Assembly: GCF_007559335.1 (NCBI RefSeq)
Contig: NZ_VMBG01000001.1
Location: 1,612,001 to 1,676,000 of the forward strand
Origin: Rariglobus hedericola
Lineage (GTDB): Bacteria > Verrucomicrobiota > Verrucomicrobiia > Opitutales > Opitutaceae
Direction of reading: 5' to 3'
Length of the DNA: 64,000 nt
The position numbers and the translations under genes are program-made. The notes under the pieces are model-generated. The model was not told the origin of the DNA and did not search any database. It saw only the letters and a list, made by a program, of their open reading frames with translations. Positions 57,501 through 64,000 of the stretch are shown in pieces. Position 1 is the first letter of the stretch; the number at the start of each line of letters is the position of its first letter.

Positions 57501-58455
57501 CGGTCTCGTCATCTGCCATCGTCTCTGCGGCCTCATGGGCGGTGACATCCGCGTGAACAGCGACACCAACCAGGGCTCCACGTTCACGTTCACCGTGCAG
57601 GTCGAAGCCGCCGGCTCCTCCCCCATTCACGCACCACGCATTCCCGCGGCACTCCATCTGGGGCCCGTTCTCTGCGTCGACGACAACCCCGTCAACCTCC
57701 GCCGTCTCGCCACGTTCTTCCAATCCGTCGGCGTATCCGTGCTCCCCGCCGCCAGCACCAGCATCGCCGCGGGCATTCTCGCCACGACACGTCCGACGGC
57801 CGCCGTCATCGACCTTGATTTACCCGAGACTCCCGGTGATTCGCCGCTGCATGAGGTGCTCGTTCGTTCCGACATCCCAATCATCGGACAACTCTCCACC
57901 GGCATCGCCGCGGCGCCTTCGTGGACCGAGAAAGCCCGTTTCGCCGCCGTCCCGCGCCCGCTGCGCACACTCGCCCTCGTGCGCGCCTTGCATGCCTTGT
58001 TCCCGTCCGACACGCCCATCACCGCGACCACCACGATCCGCGAGCACGTTGATCTCGCCACGCGCATTCCGCTCAACGTGCTCCTCGTCGAGGACAACCC
58101 CGTCAACCAGAAGGTCGCCCTTCGCTTCCTCGAACGCCTCGGTTACCGCGCCGATGCCGTCGCCAATGGCATCGAGGCGATTAACGCCATCGGCTCCCAC
58201 CACTATCAGCTCGTGTTCATGGATCTCCAGATGCCCGAAATGGACGGCTTCGAGGCCACCCGTCACATCCGACTGAACCTGCCCGAGCACCGCCAGCCCT
58301 GCATTATCGCGCTCACTGCGAACGCGCTGAAGAGCGACCGCGACCTGTGTCTTGCCGCCGGCATGAACGACTTCATCACGAAGCCCATCAAGCTGGCCGA
58401 CATCACCGAGACCATCCGCCGCCACTTCGGCGCCACCCAGTCCGCCGAAGTCTGA
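54550..58455 (+). CDS. Membrane hybrid histidine kinase with two receiver domains
   Basis: Sensor of 1301 aa. Several N-terminal helices (about 15-220) are followed by a CHASE-like extracellular part (about 240-460) and a helix, then two PAS/PAC domains (about 515-770). HisKA has H795 in SMSHEIRTPMNG; the ATPase domain has GTGLGLVICHRL near 980. Receiver 1 (about 1038-1160, D1088) is divergent, with IDLDLPETPG and no clear lysine. Receiver 2 (D1225, FMDLQMPEMDG; K in ITKPIKLAD) looks functional. No partner regulator is adjacent. A short hairpin (GGGTG/CACCC) lies just before the ATG. Confidence 0.92.
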   Translation: MLHPQKNPRKSWMRRAVIGLASITSLLALCILFLGIDPLGHGEVQNVETIPAVLGFGIFAAILIALELGHRKAAWLALGPAFIGLISLFEHWFGLSHELESRITAFITAEPVRIPGPMPMIAAISLLIVGVLLPWLVLRYGEKRRLLSIALGGSLLGAVGMTSLAGYALNMPLAYRWGSSTSLPPSVAAIMLLTGGALLALAWAEHGLRHNTTPVWLPVPVVVACGTFTILFWAGLRERETAYLGTNAQIAINNFASNINLEFERQAAALERIARRWNSDSTPAVWESDAVPWLIDAPGAHSLARIATNGQTSWYYPHAGNEGLISFNQFSEAERRSTIEAIGNTGTPLATSTIEIAGRGPGFVIYAPIYRSSVLVGYISAEFTYQRFLEVLDQRLKLSPNHRCAVYLGSDPIYTSVKPGPPSRDNPRALESVFTLQNRRMRIIMEPTEEYLTNNRRFLPEISLAAGIGITLLLGLSIHLARAARASLGAIETTNRLLLDENEERRRIEEMLKVSDERLRLALDATVIGIFEWDCVANSLHYSTGLWAMLGLPPGNEASTPEAWQTLIHPDDLAAYQASMHTQLSGAQSFIDPEYRVRTVAGEWRWLYMRSKTVGYSDSGATIRIVGTLQDVTARREAEQALLSSQSAARKLSLVASRTDNLVLIATPGGTIEWVNESFERVMEYSIHEVVGRNPTTFMIGPETNPSTIRRIKAALAQGEGISTDIVNYSKSGRKYHLHLEIQPVRNERGVLENFIAIEADITARVETENALRRAKAEADTASRAKSEFLASMSHEIRTPMNGVIGMTSLLLETPLNHEQRDSVNTIRTSGEALLTIINDLLDFSKIESGKLELEHQPFELANCIEETLDLFAGQAASRQIEVAHHIDSDVPPVVLGDVNRLRQVLSNLVNNAIKFTPRGTVTLTVSLAGKDEASQPLRIGHTLLSIAIHDSGIGIPHERLDRLFKPFSQVDSSTTRKYGGTGLGLVICHRLCGLMGGDIRVNSDTNQGSTFTFTVQVEAAGSSPIHAPRIPAALHLGPVLCVDDNPVNLRRLATFFQSVGVSVLPAASTSIAAGILATTRPTAAVIDLDLPETPGDSPLHEVLVRSDIPIIGQLSTGIAAAPSWTEKARFAAVPRPLRTLALVRALHALFPSDTPITATTTIREHVDLATRIPLNVLLVEDNPVNQKVALRFLERLGYRADAVANGIEAINAIGSHHYQLVFMDLQMPEMDGFEATRHIRLNLPEHRQPCIIALTANALKSDRDLCLAAGMNDFITKPIKLADITETIRRHFGATQSAEV

Positions 58456-58518
58456 GCCCCCGCCCCCGCTAATCCTGCCGCGGGCCTCATCAGCCGACAC
58501 TGCCAGCGCCGTCACCAA

Positions 58519-58553
58519 GCCGGTTTGTAACTTAATAAGTTACAAACTCCGGC
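58519..58553. promoter_or_regulatory. Long palindrome upstream of sufU
   Basis: GTTTGTAACTT (58523-58533), AAT, then AAGTTACAAAC (58537-58547) are perfect 11-bp inverse complements. Outer GCCGG and CCGGC extend the symmetry with a 1-base bulge. It lies 69 bases before the sufU ATG and 63 bases after the kinase stop. There is no T-run, so an operator is more likely than a terminator, though the kinase gene could use it. Confidence 0.6.
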
Positions 58554-58582
58554 TGCGTAAGTCCTCGGGGCAGTTTGCGCTT

Positions 58583-58617
58583 CATTCATTCCTGGGCATT
58601 CGTCATTGCTCACTCTT
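58583..58617 (+). repeat. Heptamer array before sufU
   Basis: CATTCAT, TCCTGGG, CATTCGT, CATTGCT and CACTCTT are in 7-base phase and end 4 bases before the ATG. Confidence 0.6.
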
Positions 58618-58621
58618 TCCC

Positions 58622-59053
58622 ATGTCCGATCTCACCGATCTCTATCAGGCGGTCATCCTCGATCACAACAAGCGCCCGCGCAATCGCGGCAAGCCGCCGA
58701 CCGCCAACCGCGTCGCCACCGGTGACAATCCCAGCTGCGGCGACAACTGCACCGTTTACCTGCACCTCACCGACGACGGCCGCATCGACGCCATCGGTTT
58801 CGAAGGTTCCGGTTGCGCCATTTCGCAGGCCAGCACGTCGCTCATGACCACCCAGGTCAAAGGCAAGAACGCCGCCGAAGCCGAGACGCTTTTCAACGAG
58901 TTCAAACACATCGTCACCAGCGGAGAGTCCCCCGAAGAGCTGAGCGACCTCGCCGCTTTCGCCGGCGTCCACGCCTTCCCAGCCCGCATCAAGTGCGCCA
59001 CCCTCGGCTGGCACGCCGCTCTCGAAGCCATCAAACAGCCGCCCTCCGCCTAA
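58622..59053 (+). CDS. sufU: SufU-type iron-sulfur scaffold/sulfurtransferase
   Basis: Protein of 143 aa, U-type. The ligand residues are C39 and D41 (NPSCGDN), C65 (EGSGCAIS) and C125 (RIKCATLGW). SufU accepts persulfide from SufS and in Gram-positive bacteria is zinc-bound. The spacing fits the SufU rather than IscU subfamily. The sufS gene follows after 39 bases, consistent with an operon. No sufBCD is in the window. Confidence 0.94.
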   Translation: MSDLTDLYQAVILDHNKRPRNRGKPPTANRVATGDNPSCGDNCTVYLHLTDDGRIDAIGFEGSGCAISQASTSLMTTQVKGKNAAEAETLFNEFKHIVTSGESPEELSDLAAFAGVHAFPARIKCATLGWHAALEAIKQPPSA

Positions 59054-59054
59054 C

Positions 59055-59089
59055 TCCGTCCTCTGTAGTCCGTCCTTCGTTTTCCGTCC
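59055..59089 (+). repeat. Heptamer array before sufS
   Basis: TCCGTCC occurs three times (59055, 59069, 59083) with TCTGTAG and TTCGTTT between, five units of 7 bases. The array ends 3 bases before the ATG. Confidence 0.75.
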
Positions 59090-59092
59090 TCC

Positions 59093-60328
59093 ATGTCTTT
59101 GTCTCCGAATCTCCGCATCGATTTCCCCGCCCTTGACCAGCACGTCGGCGGCAAGCCGCTCGTCTATCTCGACAACGGAGCCACCACGCAAAAGCCGCGC
59201 TCCGTCATCGATGCGGTCGCCCGCTTCTACGAACGCGACAACTCCAACGTCCACCGCGGCCTCCACGCGCTCTCCATGCGCGCCACCGATGGCTACGAAG
59301 CCGCCCGCGCCCGCGCCGCCCAGTTCATTAACGCCGCCGATCCCGCCGAAATCATTTTCACGCGCGGCACGACCGAGTCCGTCAACCTCGTCGCCTCCTC
59401 GTGGGGCAACACCAACCTCAAGCCCGGTGACGTCATCCTCACCACCGAGATGGAGCACCACTCCAACTTAGTCCCGTGGCAGCAGCTCGCCGCCCGCACC
59501 GGTGCCACGCTCAAATACGTGCCCGTCGCCGGTGCCGACGCCGAACACGGCCTCGACCTCGATGCCCTCGACAAGCTCCTCACTCCACAGGTGAAGCTCT
59601 TCGCGTTCACCCATCTCTCCAACACCCTCGGCGTCCTCAACGAAGCCACCGCGCTCTGCGCCAAGGCCCGCGCCGTCGGCGCCCTCACGCTCATCGATGC
59701 CGCGCAGTCCATCGGACACGAGCCCATCGACGTCCAGGCCATCGGTTGCGATTTCATGGCTTTCAGCGGCCACAAGATGGCCGGCCCCACCGGCATCGGC
59801 GTGCTCTACGGCAAAAAAGCCCTGCTCAACGCCATGCCTCCCTACCAGACCGGTGGCGGCATCGTCGTCAACGTGACCTACGAGGGCGCCACGTGGAAAC
59901 CCTCTCCCGAGCGCTTCGAAGCCGGCACGCCCAACGTCGCCGACGCCATCGGCCTGCACGCCGCATTTGATTATCTGGACGCCCTCGGCCGCCCCGCCAT
60001 CGCCGCGCACGATTATCACCTCGGCGAACTCGCCTGCACCGCCTTGGCCGAACTGCCCGGCATCCGTATCCTCGGACCCAAGTCCGGCCAGAAACGCGGC
60101 GGCCTCGTCAGTTTTGCCTTCGCCGAAGCCCACGCCCACGACGTAGTCACCTTTGCCGACCAGGACGGCGTCGCCCTCCGCGGCGGCCATCACTGCAACC
60201 AGCCACTCATGCGCAAACTCGGCCTCGCCTCCACGACCCGCGCCAGTTTCTACGTCTACAACACCGAGGCGGAAATCGAGATCCTCGTGAAATCGATGCG
60301 CCGCATCCTGAAGTTCTTCGCGGGCTGA
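59093..60328 (+). CDS. sufS: Cysteine desulfurase SufS
   Basis: PLP enzyme of 411 aa, group II cysteine desulfurase. The lysine of the cofactor is in FMAFSGHKMAGPTGIG. The catalytic cysteine is in RGGHHCNQPLM. The N-terminal YLDNGATTQKP and NVHRGLHALS are typical. It supplies sulfur to SufU. The gene ends 28 bases before the convergent PEP-CTERM gene. Confidence 0.96.
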   Translation: MSLSPNLRIDFPALDQHVGGKPLVYLDNGATTQKPRSVIDAVARFYERDNSNVHRGLHALSMRATDGYEAARARAAQFINAADPAEIIFTRGTTESVNLVASSWGNTNLKPGDVILTTEMEHHSNLVPWQQLAARTGATLKYVPVAGADAEHGLDLDALDKLLTPQVKLFAFTHLSNTLGVLNEATALCAKARAVGALTLIDAAQSIGHEPIDVQAIGCDFMAFSGHKMAGPTGIGVLYGKKALLNAMPPYQTGGGIVVNVTYEGATWKPSPERFEAGTPNVADAIGLHAAFDYLDALGRPAIAAHDYHLGELACTALAELPGIRILGPKSGQKRGGLVSFAFAEAHAHDVVTFADQDGVALRGGHHCNQPLMRKLGLASTTRASFYVYNTEAEIEILVKSMRRILKFFAG

Positions 60329-60356
60329 TTATGCCGCGCAGCCGGGCGTAAAAACC

Positions 60357-61397
60357 TTACGTCTGGCGCGCGCGCGTGCGTCGCATCCAGACGATCAAGC
60401 CCGCGCCGAACACCACGGCGGAGAAGGCAAACGTCGAGGGTTCAGGAATAGCCAGCACGCTAAACCCAAGGTCATCCAGCATGGCCACGTCGAGATCGGT
60501 GAGATAGCGACGCGTCCCGGCCGCAATCGAAGGATTCATCACCGAGACTTGGGATTGTGAGTCCATGAACACTTCACTGAAGACGCCACTGGCCACATGG
60601 TCCTGGCCGGCGCTCAACAGGCCCGAACCTGATCCGTTATTGGCCGCGACACCGTTGGCGCCGGTCCAAGTGGTTCCGGTGTGATTTTCGTTCCAAGTCA
60701 CGCCGCTTCCAAAACCCAGTGAATGCAGTATCTCGTGCAACGCCACGGAGTAAAAATCAAACAGTCCCTCACCCACGCCTATGGTATGATCAAATTGCCA
60801 GTTCGTGGTGTTGTCGAAAGCCAGCGAGCCGGCCAGCAATCCAAACTGAAGTGAATACGCCTGATTGGAGGCACCTAACGTCGCGTTTCCAGCAATAACG
60901 CCGATCACCGGACCCGCGCCTCTTGTCATGACTGCATTCGATGCGGTCTGCATCTGGGAGATGGCCCCGGCCCATTCGCCGTCGGAACCTGCGCCTCCCA
61001 AAGCCAAGCCTGCGCCGGCTGCGCCGCCCAAACCCAGCGTGCCACCTCCAATGCTTCGCGATCCAACAAAGATGCGGTATTCGTTGGCCGCCGCACTGAA
61101 GTTATTGAGCTGAATAGCTCCACCCGACGTGGGGTTGGTAAAGTTAACCGACCAGTCTGCCGTGGCGGTAGTCCCGCCATTCACGCCTGAAAAGCTCAAC
61201 GTGGACGGGGTCAACGCCCCGAGGGAAGACGTGATTACCGCGCTCACATCGGAGGCCGCTTGATTCAGCGCAGCCGAGGCGCCGGCATTTGAGCCGAAAA
61301 AATTGTCCGTGTCATACGTGTAATCCACCACGATCGTCAGCGCCGAGGCGCTTTGCAGGGCGGTTATAGCGAGCAGTCCGAGAAGAACACGTTTCAT
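60357..61397 (-). CDS. Secreted PEP-CTERM metalloprotease-like protein
   Basis: Protein of 346 aa with a signal peptide (KRVLLGLLAITALQSASA) and a C-terminal PEP-CTERM sorting signal: PEPSTFAFSAVVFGAGL, then a basic RRTRARQT. A zinc-binding motif HEILHSLGFGSG (HExxHxxG) indicates a metallopeptidase, with the middle domain glycine/alanine-rich. It needs an exosortase, which is not in this window. The ATG at 61397 begins the signal peptide; an in-frame ATG at 61415 is less likely. Confidence 0.88.
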   Translation of the reverse strand: MKRVLLGLLAITALQSASALTIVVDYTYDTDNFFGSNAGASAALNQAASDVSAVITSSLGALTPSTLSFSGVNGGTTATADWSVNFTNPTSGGAIQLNNFSAAANEYRIFVGSRSIGGGTLGLGGAAGAGLALGGAGSDGEWAGAISQMQTASNAVMTRGAGPVIGVIAGNATLGASNQAYSLQFGLLAGSLAFDNTTNWQFDHTIGVGEGLFDFYSVALHEILHSLGFGSGVTWNENHTGTTWTGANGVAANNGSGSGLLSAGQDHVASGVFSEVFMDSQSQVSVMNPSIAAGTRRYLTDLDVAMLDDLGFSVLAIPEPSTFAFSAVVFGAGLIVWMRRTRARQT

Positions 61398-61501
61398 GGA
61401 AACGTGGTTCTGCAAGTATCATGCCCGAAATCAACATCCGCGTTTCCACTCGGTCTCCGGTCGCTCCGAAAACTTCCGCCCAACGCTAAAATTCATCGCG
61501 A

Positions 61502-62929
61502 TTAAGCTGTCTGAACCACCGGCGCCGGCGGCACCACCGCCACCACGCGGCTCGGCAGGAGCGCGGCGTCCTGCATGCCGTGGATAATCTTTTTGTCGGG
61601 CGGGCAAAAGGTCGCGAGCGCACCGGCGAGCGTCGCCTTGCCGCCCTTCACGAAATAATACGGGCACAGGCGCAGGCGTCCGTCTACTTCGCGCACCTGC
61701 TGCTCCTTGTCATAAACGCGGTGCTTGGCGCGGCGTGGCTTTTTATACTCCTGCAGAATGTGCGGGTTGCGCGGCGAATCCTCAATCGCGACATCGATGC
61801 CGCCCTGCCACTCTTCGCGTGAGCAATCACTGCCCAACACCACACTGCGCGCGCCCCACGCGCTTTCATGGTAACCGGAGATTTTAATGATGAGATCGCG
61901 CTCTTTCTGCGAAGCCCCGGCGAGTTGACGCCAGTCGGTCAGCGAGCGTCCGCCCACCTTCGGTCCATCGAGCACGGCCCCCGGAGGCAGCGGCGTGGAG
62001 TCGATCACCCAGGACGCCGGGATGAGTTTGCGCAGAAGCTTCAGCGTGCGACCGCCCAGCGCCTCGGCCCAGTAATCCTGCAACAGGTGGTGATGAAAAA
62101 GCGCGAGCCCGAGTTTCTCCTCCTGGTAGGGGCGCATCGGCGGCACGATGGCCACCTCGCCCGCGGCCCACGCCTCAAAAAAGTAGTGCGCCGTCGGGAT
62201 GTTCGCCAAATCGAACAGCTCAAAAAAACGGTAGATGATGTCGATCTTCTCGGGGTTGCCTTCGACGTCGAAGCACAGTGACGAGCCGAGCGGAAACACG
62301 TCGTCGGGTTCGAGGCAGAACACCCGCCGGCCTTGCAGCTGGAGCTGCTCTGCGAGCCAGCGCATTTCGGGCCGGTAGGTCGCCGCCTCGTCCGAGACCA
62401 CTATGGCGATGAGCGGATTGCGGATGTCGGGCCGGAGCGCGACCAGCGATTCATAGAAACCCTGGATCATCGCATCACCCGCCCCCACGACGTCACCAGC
62501 GGATGAATACAACCGGTTGAGGAAAGCGGTCAGCCCGATGCCGCCGGGAACGGAATCGAGTTCGGTCATCACAAAACCCTCATCCGTGAGCAAAAGATCC
62601 GGACGCAGGACGGTCGGATAAACGCCGCGGTTCTTGGGATCACGCGCATGGGCGACGAGATGGGCGGGTTTACCGCGATCAAGATAATCAGCCACCCACG
62701 GGGCGAGCAGCGGTTTGTTGCGCAGGAGATTTTTCCCGGCGGCCGAGCGCAGATAAAGTGTTTCGAGCGCCTGATGATATTCGATGCAGGCCGCTCCGAT
62801 GGCTTCCAACTCCGACGCCTGCTCCGGCGTCAGCGCCCACGCCTCGGGCGACAGCTGCCACGACTTGTCCTCAAACAACGACGTGGCGGCAAAGGCGGCT
62901 TTAAGATCGGTGTAAGCGAGATCAGGCAT
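61502..62929 (-). CDS. ATP-grasp-like protein of unknown function
   Basis: Protein of 475 aa, cytoplasmic. It has RPDLLLTDEGFVMTELDS followed by VPGGIGLTAFLN, and ISGYHESAWGAR with HILQEYKKPRR. These suggest a glutathionylspermidine-synthase-like or circularly permuted ATP-grasp ligase, but I do not recognise the family and no partner gene gives its substrate. The ATG at 62929 is used; the frame upstream to 62962 is open. A heptamer array precedes it. Confidence 0.75.
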   Translation of the reverse strand: MPDLAYTDLKAAFAATSLFEDKSWQLSPEAWALTPEQASELEAIGAACIEYHQALETLYLRSAAGKNLLRNKPLLAPWVADYLDRGKPAHLVAHARDPKNRGVYPTVLRPDLLLTDEGFVMTELDSVPGGIGLTAFLNRLYSSAGDVVGAGDAMIQGFYESLVALRPDIRNPLIAIVVSDEAATYRPEMRWLAEQLQLQGRRVFCLEPDDVFPLGSSLCFDVEGNPEKIDIIYRFFELFDLANIPTAHYFFEAWAAGEVAIVPPMRPYQEEKLGLALFHHHLLQDYWAEALGGRTLKLLRKLIPASWVIDSTPLPPGAVLDGPKVGGRSLTDWRQLAGASQKERDLIIKISGYHESAWGARSVVLGSDCSREEWQGGIDVAIEDSPRNPHILQEYKKPRRAKHRVYDKEQQVREVDGRLRLCPYYFVKGGKATLAGALATFCPPDKKIIHGMQDAALLPSRVVAVVPPAPVVQTA

Positions 62930-62936
62930 GGCGGCG

Positions 62937-62978
62937 CGAACTATCGAATTACAAACGGCCAATGTCCAACGACCAAAA
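62937..62978 (-). repeat. Heptamer array before the ATP-grasp-like gene
   Basis: On the minus strand TTTTGGT, CGTTGGA, CATTGGC, CGTTTGT, AATTCGA and TAGTTCG follow in phase, all with TT at positions 3-4, ending 7 bases before the ATG. Confidence 0.65.
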
Positions 62979-63052
62979 CAAATTAATCACCAGAAGCCCT
63001 TGAGCATACCCGCCGCGGTCAGGCACTGCACTTGCTCCACGCCCTCAACCCT

Positions 63053-64000
63053 ATGTCGATTCTTGGAAAACTGGCCGGCTCCTCTATCGTCCTTTTGATC
63101 AGCGTTCTTTCGGAAACCACCCTGCTTTCCGACACAGTCAAAGTCTACGATCTCTCCCTCAGCGGGCAGGTTCATCGCTCCGGATTTTATGGTCTGGCTG
63201 GTGAGGTCAGCGCCCCCTCTTCGGTCGATGGCTACAAAGTCGTCGCCCAAGGTAAACTCACGCTGAGTGAAGACGTCGTGGTGAGCGTAAGCGTGAGCCC
63301 CACCGGCATTTTTCTGTTACAGCTTCCCCCGACCCAAGACCGTCATTGGGCGGTTTCCCTGATGGAAGGTGACCACGTGATGGCGGGACCGGTCAGCGTT
63401 GAAGTGTCTCAACCCGGCGTAGGCTTGGACTGGAACCTCGCTTCAAAGCCTTCGGCCACCAACGCCCCGACGGACGTTGAACGTGACGCCAAACTCAACC
63501 GCGCCGTCGCCAAGGCAATCGTGGAAATAGCTCCGTCTTTTGCATCGAACATCGCGGCGAAGAATAAGCGGGAAACTCCGATGCCGCGCCCGGCACATAT
63601 CAAAATACTCGAAGCGGGAGATCCTCCCCAACTTGAGCCCAAGCGACTGGCGCGCGACGTCGACCGCTTGGAAGACGAACGCCTGATCAGCCTCGCCGAG
63701 AAACTCCAAACAAAGGAATGGTCGGATCGGATCGTTCAAAAAATCGGCAAGCCCGCCCTAACCATAAACCTCTATGGCTATAACGGAGCCCATTTTGATG
63801 AAGCGATCGATCTTCAGGTATATTGGATGGAAGATAAAAGCCGCGCATTTTTATCCCTACGTGTCGCCAAACTGGATTCGGCAACCTTGGAAGCGGACAA
63901 AAACAGCCGGGCCAGATTTCTTCTGCGTGATAATTCACGCGCTGTCCCGCCGGCTCGCACGGAGCGCATCGCCGGCTATAACGCCGTATATTTAACCTGG
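63053..64000 (+). CDS. Secreted hypothetical protein (3' partial)
   Basis: An open frame of 316 codons runs from ATG 63053 to the end of the window without a stop. The N-terminus looks like a signal peptide or anchor (KLAGSSIVLLISVLS, followed by a polar, beta-rich part with VEVSQPGVGLDWNLAS). The middle (about 130-230) is charged and helical. I do not recognise a domain. Codon use is less GC-rich than in most neighbours. Frames on the other strand here look like shadows. Confidence 0.7.
   Translation, partial: MSILGKLAGSSIVLLISVLSETTLLSDTVKVYDLSLSGQVHRSGFYGLAGEVSAPSSVDGYKVVAQGKLTLSEDVVVSVSVSPTGIFLLQLPPTQDRHWAVSLMEGDHVMAGPVSVEVSQPGVGLDWNLASKPSATNAPTDVERDAKLNRAVAKAIVEIAPSFASNIAAKNKRETPMPRPAHIKILEAGDPPQLEPKRLARDVDRLEDERLISLAEKLQTKEWSDRIVQKIGKPALTINLYGYNGAHFDEAIDLQVYWMEDKSRAFLSLRVAKLDSATLEADKNSRARFLLRDNSRAVPPARTERIAGYNAVYLTW

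Noticed and set aside
56368-57723. 451-codon minus-strand frame inside the hybrid kinase
   Set aside because: Asp/Gly/Glu-rich shadow; the kinase domains on the plus strand are intact.

Overview
The window is high-GC, gene-dense bacterial DNA that fits Verrucomicrobia, most likely Opitutaceae. Evidence for this: a small protein of the family otherwise known from Planctomycetes and Verrucomicrobia (15880-16320), a PEP-CTERM secreted protein (60357-61397), Wzz-like proteins, a DUF3127 protein, a menaquinone-type UbiE/MenG, gatCAB, and Gld-like exporter genes. No rRNA, CRISPR array, transposase or prophage was seen. The species assignment is inference.

Layout. 1-7.9 kb: end of an unknown gene, hisS, an HU/IHF-type protein with its own terminator, menG, a HesB/IscA-type Fe-S protein, then a kinase-rpoN-ArsR/methyltransferase run and a NUDIX gene. 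7.9-12.7 kb: a DUF192 lipoprotein and a tight M24 peptidase-MutM-like-SGNH hydrolase-tlyA-nadK operon. 12.8-18 kb: EF-hand protein, M16 peptidase, the Planctomycete/Verrucomicrobia-family protein, a Fur-family regulator without the usual metal ligands, and a Tat-exported superoxide dismutase. 18-23.2 kb: a two-component pair downstream of two Wzz-like membrane proteins, a secreted rhodanese and the deleted remnant of a third Wzz-like gene.

23.3-33.8 kb is the most notable region. A six-gene minus-strand operon encodes, in transcription order, a SWIM zinc-finger protein, a DUF5691 protein, a MoxR AAA+ ATPase, a DUF4132 protein, a DUF5682 protein and a VWA protein. Four of its five junctions are 4-base ATGA overlaps. 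It looks like a complete MoxR-VWA machine of unknown substrate.

33.9-43.1 kb holds translation genes: gatC-gatA-gatB, interrupted by a GxxExxY gene flanked by 40-bp inverted repeats; a DUF3127 protein with an SSB-like tail; rpmI-rplT-pheS-pheT; and tRNA-Lys, tRNA-Thr and tRNA-Gln. 43.5-46.3 kb: nadC-birA-coaX cofactor genes. 46.3-54.4 kb: an ABC-2/GldG-like exporter with DUF4340 and AsmA-like proteins. 54.5-60.3 kb: a large hybrid histidine kinase, then sufU-sufS behind a long palindrome. 60.3-64 kb: PEP-CTERM metalloprotease, an ATP-grasp-like protein and the start of a secreted protein.

A pattern not explained by the genes: several start codons (nadC, coaX, sufU, sufS, the ATP-grasp-like gene, probably pheT) are directly preceded on the sense strand by degenerate 7-bp tandem repeats, reminiscent of the heptanucleotide STRR repeats of filamentous cyanobacteria.
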